A stretch of DNA of 60,299 nucleotides from Protostelium mycophagum. Its lineage: Eukaryota > Evosea > Variosea > Protosteliida > Protosteliaceae. Made by a program: the position numbers and the translations under genes. Positions 11,901 to 22,877 of the stretch are shown here, piece after piece (position 1 is the stretch's first letter; the number at the start of each line of letters is the position of its first letter). The stretch covers positions 1-60,299 of the forward strand of contig KV921134.1 of the NCBI GenBank assembly GCA_002081555.1, in the 5' to 3' direction. The notes below the pieces were generated by a model that worked only from the letters and a program-made list of their open reading frames with translations, was not told the origin of the DNA and ran no database searches.

Positions 11901-14900
11901 TACAGGTCCGAGGGCTGGTGTGACCATCGCGAGCTCTGCATCCGAATTCTCGAGGACTACAGCGTGAGGCAGCCCGTTCAAGAATCCGTTCACTGATTCG
12001 TTTCTAATGTTGGAGATAAACATACCGACGTATTCTGAACTGTAGAATCTGGTCGTGTTGTTTGCCGGATCTACTCTGGCGTAGAATGACAGTTGTAGAC
12101 GAGGTAACTCGATAAGGCCCACTGATACCTGGAGATATTTAGATTTTATTTGACGTTTGTTAATGATCACCTGCTGTGGTATGTTGGGGTTGATTGACTG
12201 TGTGGGGGACTTTGTCCATACAAGGATGTGCGACATGTCTTCCAGACGCAAGAAATATGCCGCAATATCGTCAATAAATGTCCCGTCCTAAAACTCATCA
12301 ACATCTTCCACAACATCAAATCCCATCCACTCACATTTGCGTAGAGCAAGTTCAACAGTGTCATCTCGTCTTCGGCTCCCGTTTGCGGCAGATTCTTTTC
12401 TTGCTGCCAGATAGACTGTGTGCTATATCCACCCGGCTCTTTCTTGTCCATGGCGATGAGTCCTTTCAGTGGTATTCTGACGACCCTACTGATCAACTCC
12501 TTGCCTTCTTGGTTGAAATAGATTCTTAATATGGTGGGTGTTTTCGATTGGGTGAGTGCTTCTGGTCTTTGGTATCCCACAATTGTGTTGTCGGCATTCT
12601 AAATTATATAAATAATATTCACGTTTGTATGTCATTCGATGAATCTAAGATCGCACCTGCCAGAAGATGTACTCTTGCAATAATGGCTGTGGTAACAACC
12701 CTCTTAAAAATCGAGTGGGGATGTGTATCTGCTGGTCCTCCTGGGCCCCTCCGAGATTTCTCAGAATATTCAAAGAATAATCCGGTGAAGTTGGATTTTT
12801 GTAGTCCAGCTTTCCGTCGCTGCCTTCTGCAGAGACGAATCGGTCCACAAGATCGGCGGGCTTGAACAATGACCGGACTAAGGGCATGTCCCATAATGTG
12901 TATCTGTTGGTGTGTCAATATTTAATGAGGAAGCTTCAAGTGGCAGATGTATATGAGCGCACCTCCAGTCTGAAGAGAAGATCAAGGATCTGTACAACTG
13001 TCTTCCGTGCTCTTGGATACGGTAATAATGCACTGTCTTGTATTTCCTGAGTACCACCACCTCTCTCATGTACTTGCGTGATGTCTCTGAAGCTTTACAC
13101 TTGGGACATAGCGTGATTTCGTCGTTCGAATTGTGAATCTTGCCGACGAATCTACAGTTGCCACACAAGGACACTCCACAGCGTCTACAGTAGTACCTCT
13201 TATTTTGGACCATACTGAACTTGCTCCTGCACTCTGAACAAGCGTCCGTCTTGATCTTTGGTGCGGACTGTTTGGTGTCTACAACTGTAGTCGGGTCCGT
13301 CTCGAAACCAATAAGCCTTGCGACCACGTCTTGACTTGTGTATGTAGAGTTTGGCATGTATATTTCTCCTGAGGGGAACAACTAATTAAATTAATTTTTT
13401 CAATTATTGTAATAGATCGATCACAATGACTCACTTTAAACTTATCCTTCACCGGCTCAAAGATTTGAGCGATCCATGCCTCTGAAGGACCAAAGCTGGT
13501 TGGTTCGTATTTTCTGGTAAATCCTGGTAGATTATGCAATCTGTCATCAGGTTTCCACAGTTGTAGATCGAATCTGGTTCCCATGACTCTGACCCAGTTA
13601 CGCTTGGATGTTGTCTTTACAGATGCACAACCGAGATGTGTCTGGTCACCGAAAACCTCTTTGAAATCTGGCATGACATACACTCTGGGGTCCACCCTTT
13701 CTGTTTAATATTATTATTTATTCTACATTATTCTACACAAATAATACAACTCACCCATAATTGCATTGTTGAGAGTCAATGTTCCCAGCTGGATGTTGAC
13801 TTCGGTCTCGACTTTACCACCGACTTGACCTCTAGAGAGGTACCTCTCTGCATCTGCTTTCTTTTGCTGCTCCTCTGTTCTGGCAGATAAGTCCGGAATA
13901 AACCTTCCGACGTTATGAAGGCCGTCCATATTTCTCCAGTGACGTGTCAAACCGACTGTAGAGAGTGGATTCTTTCTGTCTTTGGTTACCATGGTGACCA
14001 CCTTCACGATCTGTTCCATGATGTCATTTCTCCTCTCTTGGTTCGCGTCGAGATATCTCAGTAAATTGCTCCTCTGCTTCTGGAACAAATCGAATATCTC
14101 AGTGTCTGCAATTCCAAGTCCCACGGTCATCTCCCCCTTTGCCGTCCTCTTTACCTTCTTCCCAGTGTCATTCTGTGCGTTGAAATGGTAATGGCTGTTC
14201 AAAAATATCTGACTGGACAGTAATGTGACCACGTTCGAGGGGGTCATCTCCTCGTATGTACAATGCAAAAAGAGGTAGGCCAGATGCGCGTAAAGCATGC
14301 ACGCCGTGGGAAGATCGTCGATTTTCACAGCGTGTTCCACCCAGCGTTCCAGCATGGGGTAGACTTGTTCATTGATGAGTCCTCTTAACTCCTTTCGCTT
14401 GTTGGACATGATCTTGATGTGCTCTGGTGTAGTCTCCAGTCCTCTGGCAAATCCATCCCACAGAGACTTGCTAACCTTTGAGCGGTCCCAATGATCGTGA
14501 TTGATGAAGAAGATCATGAAACCTTCGATCCTGATGATCAATCGGATGACATAGAGGATCATGAAACCGGCTTCTTCGGTGTAACAACCAGGGTCAAGGT
14601 CGAGGGCGTTCTCGAGCATCACGTTGAGTGGCTTCAGGTTTGCCTCAGGAGATAAACGCAATTCATTAAATAAGAGGCCGAGTGGAGTGGCCAAAAACGA
14701 CCGTTCTGGCGCGGGAACCACTGCGGGCAACACCTTCATATTGTGAGAGAAAATTCAATCTTCTGCAAAAAATGTGACTAAAAATACAACTGACTTTTTC
14801 GTGTGGAGGGTGCCATTGTCCCGGCTCAAATATCACGGAGTCGATGATATGCTCCAGATCCATCACTCCGAGGGAATTTATGTGCTCTTGACTTGCAAAG

Positions 14901-17900
14901 AAGTTGAGTACTAGAGGTATACGCATGTATGGTACTGTTTGTATTAGTGACAGGAATTACCTTCCATTTTTCCAAATGAATTGAGATTTTTAATCAAACT
15001 CCATAAATAGCGTACCAGTGAGATATGATATGAGCAATTCACTCGCGCTCTGTGTCAATTTTCCATCGAAAGAAGGTAGATGTGGGACATGTAAAATGTC
15101 CTCCTCGTTGTCCACAGGCTTGCCCGCGATTTCTGATGGGTCTGCACCGGACGGGTTACGATTTTTCTTGGAGAATAACTTTTGCCAGAATGATGACTTG
15201 TCTGCCTCAGGGAGTGGGTGGACTGATTTGAGTTGTTTGTTGAAAGCATGTACTGAAAATCCCTCTCCTTCTTTGAATGACCAACTAAGTTTAGCGTCCT
15301 TTTGTTGAATCAGTATTATTGAATTATATTTTGAAACCAATTTATGCAGGGAAGGGGCAAGAGACCTTGGTCAATGTCCATAAAAGCAATATGTGGACTC
15401 TCTGACACGAGGAAATATAACTATCAACTAAAGATCCATCTCTACCTTTTGGTACCAAGACTTCACTTCAGGGAGGGCCGTGTTGTCTGGCGTGGTCAAG
15501 TATTTGAACAAAAATACGATATCGCGGTAGTAACTGAGCTCCGGGTAGTTGTACAGTATTTCGCTCTGTTCACCAGTAAGATAGAGGGGTAGATTTTCGT
15601 TGGGAAAACCGATTTCCCAGCAGAGTTGCTCAATGAGGGTGATGGCGTTGCCAGGTGCCATATTTTGTTCAAACTGGAAGATAACGTGGTCATCCTGTGT
15701 GATGAGTTTGTATCCAAGTTATAAAACAAACTCACCTTGATGAGCTCCCTCTGAGTGGTAAAATAATCCAAGACTCTGGTCCTCGTGACGACCAACTCTG
15801 GTGTCATGAATATTAGATCTTGAGACTGTGTTCTGAACACGCTTGCGTCAAACCCAAACGGCTGGAAAAAGTATCTGGGTGTTGGTGGAGCTTGTCCGTT
15901 CAGATGCAAAGAAAACATTGACGGGATGTCAAATGCGCGCATCCTGCAGACCGCATCTGTCACTGCCGCGATGGCGGCAAGCGTTAAAATTCGTGACGCA
16001 TCAAAGATTCTGTTGACCCTGATAGACATGGAGCAAGCGGCAAAATGCAGCGCGATGTGGTGGAGGAGACGGAGCAAGTTGAGTTGTGTTTCATAGCGGA
16101 CGGGCTGTCTATACATGCATTGGGACACGTTAGTGTGGTTATGTGCCAGGGGGATGGGAATCACTCTGGTAAACATATGTTGTATCAGGGACACCGTGAG
16201 AGTCTGTGTGTATGCAATCTGTACTTGTCAGATCTATATCATTTTTTATAAAACTCACTTGTACAGTCTGGTATGACAGGAGTGTACATATCTGGTCGAC
16301 GTGCGTTAGCCCCAGAGTGAGCTCAATAAAATCGCTGATGGACTCCGGTGCCAGCGTAAATTCCACCGGTCTGAAATGTGTTTCCAACTGTGCAAAACCG
16401 GCCAAACTCTCCACGTTCTCTCTGATGAATGTCTGTAATAACGGTATGCCTTCAAATTCTACTGGTCGGTTGTTCAACTACCTTGTCTTAGTATTTGTGA
16501 AGAGGTACTATCTCTGACGCATTTGTTCTTCAAATGCGCAGCAATTGTGGGTGGAAACAGTTGGGTTTTGCGCACACGCAAACTTATCTGGCTCCATCGC
16601 ACACAACCCCGCGTAGATGTTAAAACTAAATATATTATATTACCTCTGGCACCAACTTCTTTGAGCTCTGTTGTTGCTGTTGCAACAGCCGATTCATTGC
16701 CTCTAAGGTCTGGTACATCTGTTGTGTCTGTGCCGCGGTGACAAGAGATCCAGCGGATGGTGTGATCGCTTCTGACACATCTGACGCCATCTGCTTCACA
16801 AAATTCTGGATCTTTCTGACGTCTCCAATGCGCAGCTCCACGTTAGATACAGATTTCCACATAAACTGGAGCGTCTGCCATTTGAAGATCATATTGAAGT
16901 ATTGGATCTGCCTTTCGCTCAACCCGATACGTGACATCATCACGTTGAAACTCTCCAAGAGACAGTGTACAAGTGACAGATCTCCGGAGGTCGGAGCGGT
17001 TCTCCATGGAGCGTTGGGAATGGTCCCATCTGTGTTGGAGTGTAATGTGGCAGAGAGAGGCTTAGCGTTGAGTGATGGAAGTAGAGTTTCGTAGATGGTC
17101 TGACAGTCATTCATGTTGACAGGCCATGTCTAAATATCAATCAGTTACATGTGTGCGCTGCAGTACTGATCGAACCCAATAATGGATTTATCCACACCGA
17201 GTCGCAACGTGTAACACGTCATCACTTTTATGGATTAAAATATATACCTGTAGACGCATAAGAAAGAACCAGAAGGAAGAGTCTGTAAGTCTCTCCACAG
17301 ACACATTGTCTATCGTGATGGCTAATTTATACACGAGACTGCCGGAGGGACCACCCTTCACTGGATGATAATATGAGATACCCATGGAGTTTGTGTTGAT
17401 TAGGGTGAAAGAGAAGCAATCTGTCTTCCTTTCCAAGAGATATAATACTGTTCCATCACCATCTTGATCATTGGCCCAGCCACCAGGAATGAGAACGAAT
17501 CGTCCGACAGCCATAGCTGTCAAATATCAATGACTAAGTAGACATAGGTGATGAGAGCTCACTGGCTATCCTCTGGTGTAGATTATTTAAGAAGAGGACA
17601 AGTTTTTCCTCTGAACTGGAACGAGGTGAAATGGCTGCCGTCATCACCGCAAACTCTTGGAGAGCATCGGCGAAGAGTCTGGCCACGATCTCACCAGAGA
17701 CCACTGTGAAAGATTAAAAAACTTTATGTTTTTCTGAATCAGATACCTGGTGTTGTGAGAGGGGCCAACAGTTCTGGTTGTCCAAAAAGTTGATTCAACC
17801 CATTCGCCACAAATTTAGTTGCTCCCTCAAATGTGTGTCTGTGAAGGGGTTACAAAATGCGTTGTGGTGTGTTTTACTCACGTTGAGATTGGCTTGTAGT

Positions 17901-17970
17901 CTTCAGGCCTGGGTTCAAAAGTACCGTCAAGGAAGAGGTCACGGTATGTGAGCTCATCCCATGGGTTCAT
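2966..17970 (-). CDS. Giant multidomain protein: FYVE-like finger, DUF3638/DUF3645 ATPase-like core, EF-hands, Vps62-like repeats
   Basis: One gene of many exons, roughly 4,200 residues. The start ATG at 17970-17968 encodes MNPWDELTYRD and joins in frame to the next exons. Order on the protein: a large N-terminal region (17.9-13.4 kb); a FYVE-like finger near 13.24-13.1 kb with CSEC, YYCRRCG, LCGNC and CPKC; then the DUF3638 region (12.3-9.4 kb) with a Walker-A-like MGSGKTT near 9.09 kb; then DUF3645 (SEFAHPDIVISLTVL, near 7.66 kb); then a helicase-C-like block (ALIDAGALITG, DQVHTTGMDIQ, AFRMRGIGKGQ; 6.83-6.5 kb); four EF-hand loops (5.2-4.24 kb, for example DSNHDGLISIEN and DYNRDGLLRCSE); and Vps62-like repeats (3.96-2.97 kb, for example YLWKPVPPTTDFVALG). 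The family is widespread in eukaryotes but its function is unknown. The calcium-binding and phosphoinositide-type modules suggest membrane-linked signalling, which is inference. That it is a single gene rests on frame-compatible junctions, not on transcripts. Confidence 0.75.
5645..5877 (-). repeat. Long intron of the giant gene filled with a 35-bp minisatellite
   Basis: This is a GT-AG intron (donor GTAAATATCC, acceptor GTGTCTTAG) of 233 nt, several times the local norm. It contains about four copies of a 35-bp unit whose core CTCATCAA starts at 5671, 5706, 5741 and 5776. About three copies of an 18-bp unit (CTTGACGCATTCACCAAA) follow at 5788-5840. The upstream exon's frame reads through the 18-bp units but stops in the 35-bp array, which supports intron status. 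Confidence 0.75.
5878..5945 (-). repeat. Hexanucleotide microsatellite coding a Glu-Gln tract
   Basis: Tandem CCTGTT/CCTGCT hexamers (plus-strand reading) encode an alternating Gln-Glu run at the end of an exon of the giant protein, directly next to the minisatellite intron. The repeat is in frame, so length changes would only shorten or lengthen a charged linker. Confidence 0.85.
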
Positions 17971-18107
17971 TTCAGAACCAACAAGTGTTCGTGTGTATGG
18001 GGAAGGGTTTCTTCGTTTGCTTTTGCGAGTTTCGAACGTAAAGGATATGCGAAAACAATTCTTTTTACAGACGACAAAGTTCAATTTTTTGGATTATGGA
18101 CAGCATC
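17971..18107. promoter_or_regulatory. Divergent promoter between giant gene and dehydrogenase
   Basis: Only 137 bp separate the two start codons, so both promoters and 5' UTRs must lie here. The sequence is T-rich on the plus strand. No TATA box or known motif stands out. Confidence 0.5.
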
Positions 18108-19280
18108 ATGGCCGAGAAAGAGGTTCTTGCATATGTTGGATTAGGATGGATGGGCGCAGCAATGGTGGTATTGTGGACTATCACATGAATTGACGTAATC
18201 AGGCCACAAACATCCAAAAGCAGTTGTCTAAAGAGGGACGAGCTCTTCTTGTGTTTAATCGTAGCAAAAACGAACAGGTACGCGTCAAAGTCTGCTTCAT
18301 CACTGGTGATATCTTGAACAGGTCACTGCACTTGAGAAGTTAGGCGCCCGATCGTCTACATTGGAAGAGATCAGCCAACAGGCAGACATCATAATGTCTT
18401 GTCTGTCTAATGACGAAGCCGTAAATCAAGTGTACGAAGTTCTTCTCAAGACTCCGGGACGCAAAGACACTCTTTACATCGAAATGTCAACGCTACATCA
18501 TGAAACTATCTCTGAACTCTGCAAGAAGGTTGGTGAGAACAGATTCATGTGTTGTCCGGTGTTTGGAGCCCCTGCAGCTGCAGCTGCAGCACAGCTCGTA
18601 TGCGTCATCTCTGGTTTTGAACAAAACAGAAGCAAGGTAACTTCTTCAAATGAAAAGTGTATGGAATAAACGATTGTAGATCAGGGAGTTTTTCGTCCCC
18701 ACAATCGGGAGAGCCATATTGGACCTTGGTGATGACGTCACGAAAGCTGCGAAGATGAAATTAATTGGCAATTATTTCGTTACTGGGATACAGTCCCTTG
18801 TCGCAGAAGGTATGTACATACATCATGTCGACGTGTGACAGTGTACACTCTGAAGATGACACGTCATAGGTCTGACCCTGGGCGAAAAGAGCGGTGTGGG
18901 GGAAGATCACGTGATGGAATTTATAAACACATTTTTCCCCAACACGTCATTGGCCGTTTACGGCAAAAGAATGACAGAAAACACTTTTGTAGTTGACCAA
19001 TCCAAAGGCGAAAAAGCCCCGTTTTCTCTAGAACTCGCTTCCAAGGGTGCGTAACATGTCATTACGACATCACACACGCCATCATGACATCTAAGCGTTG
19101 TAGACGTGAGGCACATCAAGAGTCTTGGGGAGGAGTACGACGTGCCTGTCCATCACTGCTCTACAAGAGCAGAGGATGCAGGAAGTTGGAGATAAATATG
19201 GATACCACTATGATATCTCATCTACAATTGTCGCTGTGAGAGAAAAGGCGGGTCTGCCGGCTGTCAGAGACAAAAAATAA
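18108..19280 (+). CDS. Beta-hydroxyacid (3-hydroxyisobutyrate/GLYR1-like) dehydrogenase with an apparent frameshift
   Basis: NAD(P)-dependent dehydrogenase of the 6-phosphogluconate/3-hydroxyisobutyrate family. Exon 1 encodes the Rossmann glycine motif GLGWMGAAM. A 38-nt intron (18165-18202) joins it to the coenzyme-binding continuation ending VFNRSKNEQ. Further on come ADIIMSCLSNDEAV, PVFGAPAAAAAAQL (substrate region) and KMKLIGNYF, where the lysine matches the family's catalytic Lys. The last exon reads DVRHIKSLGEEYDVPV and then leaves frame. The expected C-terminal helix, ITALQEQRMQEVGDKYGYHYD and onward to the stop at 19278-19280, lies one base out of register around 19145-19155. Without a shift the protein ends early at about 19191. 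The length fits a roughly 300-residue enzyme; localisation and substrate cannot be told. Confidence 0.8.
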
Positions 19281-19724
19281 ATTTGAGATCAGCTCATCAA
19301 TGTAGAAAGGGATAATATTATTGTTCACCTGTAGATGTTTCATAGTTGAATTAACTTGGGTTCAGCGAGACAACATTTTGCAATAAATACTTCTTGATTC
19401 AAGATTTCTTTGATGGGAAAAGAGAACCTGTTTAGAGCCAATAAAACCCGGACAGATTTGATAAGTTCAGAGAGATGATGTAATTCATTCCTCGATTTGC
19501 AGGGTTCTGAACTGTGCACAATGCAACACGATCTTGATAAAATCGGTGTTTCACCTAATGCAAGAGCTACAACCACGGATAGTTCGACTCTTTTCACAAT
19601 ATTTTTTCATTCTTTTTATGTGCTGGGGTGACAATTGGAGTCATTCATGAGATAAGATGTGATCATAGCAGTGAAAATTGATTCATCCAAATTGTATTCC
19701 TTCGTAATCATTTTCCGTTGTTAA
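19281..19724. other. Intergenic stretch, no gene recognised
   Basis: A minus-strand 85-codon open frame (19340-19597) is present but has no family features. Its composition resembles non-coding DNA. The stretch probably contains 3' UTRs of the dehydrogenase and of the small divergent gene. Confidence 0.4.
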
Positions 19725-19877
19725 TTAGTCCTCGAGAAGACCGCCAAAACCGATGACGGGCAACAACCATCCTGTTAATCTGCTTGTCACTCGAAGGATG
19801 AAGACGCCTCCTGCGAAAGAGGCGAATGTGAATGCGGCCTCTGTGGCGCTAGCTCCAGGTTCTTGGGGTTGATGCAT
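19725..19877 (-). CDS. Possible tiny membrane protein (about 50 residues)
   Basis: This is a single-exon frame starting MHQPQEPGASATEAAF and ending GFGGLLED, with one or two hydrophobic stretches (AAFTFASFAGGVFIL and LTGWLLPVIGFGG). A longer version could start at 19952. The start lies about 100 bp from the start of the divergent WD40 gene, the spacing seen at other divergent pairs here. No family recognised; small size makes chance possible. Confidence 0.4.
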   Translation of the reverse strand: MHQPQEPGASATEAAFTFASFAGGVFILRVTSRLTGWLLPVIGFGGLLED

Positions 19878-19978
19878 GTTGAGGATGTGATTCGATCTGA
19901 TCTGATCTGATGTATGATGATGGCGGGGTGTAGACAGATCGATTTGAAACATCCTCTCAATCTGAGTTGCTGACCATA

Positions 19979-22579
19979 ATGAGTGGCGATCCTGAGTTAC
20001 AAAAAGTTAATTTTGAACCACATCAGCAAGAAATCAGAAAGGTTTCGACATACCAGAAATGTAAATGACAATAATCAGCAAATCCTGGGTTGTATTGTTG
20101 AGTATTTAAAACAAGAAGGATATACAAGTTCTGCACTGGTAATACAACAAGAAGCAGACATCAGGACACCAGCCACTTCCCTCGACAAACAATTGGTCAA
20201 ACATGCTCTCTTAAAAAAGGCCAAAAAAGCCATCGAAGGTATTGGTCCTGATCGAGATGATTCTGAGCGTCGCAGATGGGGATTGGAATGAAGTCGAGAA
20301 GTTATGTACAAGATATGCATTCAAAAATCACAAGAGCTTTTTATATGTCGTATACAAACAGAGATACTTCGAACTTATAGAGAAACAAGAGTACCAGAAG
20401 GTTACCTTTATTTCATCATTTACTATCGATGACGGACAATTGTATGCAGTTAGAAATTGATTAAGAATTACACTTCCAAACAAATGAATGTAGGCTTAAA
20501 ACTAAAATCAAAAGGCATTCACCTACTTGTGCGAGAGATTAAAACCGTTTGATGGAAGACAATCTGACCCAGAAGAATTTCGAGATTTATGTTACCTGCT
20601 GACCTGCAGATCTGTGCAAGATGCTCCCTCATTCAAGGTGAGTCAATTTTGTCTGTGATACCCATCTTCGAAGTACATTTCCCAGCTCTGCTTCATGGAA
20701 TCAGATGATTATTCTCTGATGATTATTTTTCAGAGCTGGGATGCAGATAAGACCACGTCCAGAGCCAAAATAGTGGAGCAATTCACCTCTATGCTGGGGC
20801 TGGACACAAACATTCATCCACAATCATATCAATCCAATGATGGAAAGAGGTGAATGATATTGAAAAGAATATTAAATAGTCTTGTCTGCAGACCAATGAT
20901 TTTAGATCGTTGTAGATCGGCTCACCTGACCCCGTTGTAGATGTAGATTTATAGAATTAATGAAACAAGCTGTCGCTTACCAAATAGATCAGCATCCACA
21001 ACAGTCAGAACTGGCTCCACAGATAAAAACGTGAGTTTATTTTTATATTTATAGCGGCTTTGTAAAATAACATCAAGGAAAACTTGTGTCTGTTGCGGAT
21101 CTATAACTATGTACTCTTTGATTAAATAAGTGGAATATAAATGAATAAAAGGTAGTACGGAATACATGCTGATTTTGAGCAGATTGATGAGTGATTACCG
21201 CGGTTTCACGTTGCCTAATGAATTGCGTAACACATTCCAAGGCCATAAAGACAACGTTAAATGCGTCTCTTTTGTGGGCAAGAATGGAGAGAGGTTAGTC
21301 TCAGGATCCAGTGACAATACCATCATACTCTGGGAGGTACGATATCATATCCCGGAGATATGATGTCATCTGGATCATCTGTGACATCAATTCATGAGAT
21401 CATAGGTACAATCTGGCAAGATGATCCAAAGCATGAGAGGACATACTTCCAGAATTTGGGATATTGACACATCTACAGACGCAGCAATCATCGCGTCTGC
21501 CTCTGGTGATGCCTCTGTCAAGGTATCACTCTATTATAAGCTTGTGGGACAATAAATCCTGAACCATAATTACAGATATGGAGAGCAGAGCAAGAGTACG
21601 ATGATAACCATTTTGTCAGCGTTTCATCATTATTGGGGCATGAAGGGGATGTCTATAGCGTCAGGTTGCACCCAGGACAAGTATGTTGTAAGATATAACA
21701 ACAGAACTGAAGCTGACAATGTATAGAAACACCTCGTGACAGGGGGGTATGACAAGACGGTCAGATTATACGATATCACAACCGGACAGTTATTGAAATC
21801 TTTCACTGGACACAACTCCTCAGTTTCAAGAGCCATCTTCAACTCTTCAGGAAATATGATAATTACCGGGTGATTTATTTATACATTACAATGTACATAA
21901 CCCGGCAAAGTCTAAATATACATAAATATTTATTTGTCGACAACAATATTTTACCGTAGCGATTTATGCCCAAGGAAAACCACAAAAAATCTCACTGAAA
22001 CAATAGACAGATCGAAGGACTGCACAATAAAGATATGGGACATAAGCAGTGGTGTTTGTGTCAGGACCATCTCATCACATTTGGGCGAGGTCACTTCTGT
22101 AGAGATCAACTCGGAAGGAACAATGTTGCTGTCTGGTTCTAAAGACAATGCAAACCGTTTGTGGGAGATGACCACGGTGAGATTTCGTCGAAATCTCTGG
22201 TAATTTTAGATGAGAATCTGAGTAGTTCAGGCAAGGCCCGTGACACGCTTCAAAGGCCATCAGAACACAACGAAAAACTTCGTGAGGTCTTCCTTTGGTG
22301 CAGATGAGACTCTGGTTTTTGGTGGATCAGAGGATGGATCAGTGTACATATGGGACGTGGAGACTGGAGATCTACTCCAGAAGTTATCTGGACACCAGGG
22401 AATGGTTTACTCTTCAGTTTGGAATCAGAACCAGATGCTGATGGCAAGGTAAGTTGACTTTTTTTTCATTCTGATGACCAAGTGATGCGGTTCCATAATT
22501 GAGACTGAGTGATAACAGTTGTTCGCATGATAATCTGGTAAAGACATGGTGCTACAATCGAAATAAACACAAGATTTAG
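19979..22579 (+). CDS. LisH-CTLH-WD40 repeat protein
   Basis: Multi-exon gene starting MSGDPELQKVNFEPHQQE. After a 40-nt intron comes a LisH motif (ILGCIVEYLKQEGYTSSALV). A CTLH-like helical region follows (DWNEVEKLCTRY, then RYFELIEKQEYQKAF). From about 21.18 kb there is a run of at least six WD40 repeats with clear GH and WD signatures, for example LVSGSSDNTIILWE, ASASGDASVKIW, LVTGGYDKTVRLYD, IITGSKDCTIKIWD, LLSGSKDNANRLWE and FGGSEDGSVYIWD. The architecture is that of WDR26/WDR47/Gid7-type scaffold proteins, which dimerise through LisH and present the propeller to partners, often in ubiquitin-ligase complexes. Which subfamily this is cannot be settled from the sequence alone. The stop is TAG 22577-22579. 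Confidence 0.85.
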
Positions 22580-22877
22580 TCTGTGGAAGGGAAGCATGCT
22601 TATTCTTTATCCTTTCCGGCTTGTATTATAATATGCACAACTACGCGATATGAGACAGCTGTACTTCACGGCTCAGTATGGACCAAAAGTAACAATTCTC
22701 GTTAAGGACCGTCAATATTACGGTCTCTTACCGTGCAGACTCAGAGGTCACTAGAATACGAGAAATGATCGGGCGTAACTGTTTCGGGTTCTTTGTTTCT
22801 AATGTGTCATTTTCGGAGCTAAGCTCATTGAACATATTTCGGGCCCTCGTACTCGTATTGCATTCTTTCTGGCCGTG
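22580..22877. promoter_or_regulatory. Upstream region of the fibro-slime gene
   Basis: About 300 bp without a coding frame, between two plus-strand genes. It holds the 3' UTR of the WD40 gene and the promoter of the surface-protein gene. One small hairpin is visible around 22709-22727 (GACCGT, 7-base loop, ACGGTC); its role is unknown. Confidence 0.4.

Noticed and set aside
19340-19597. Minus-strand 85-codon open frame
   Set aside because: No family features, AT-rich surroundings and no plausible exon partners.
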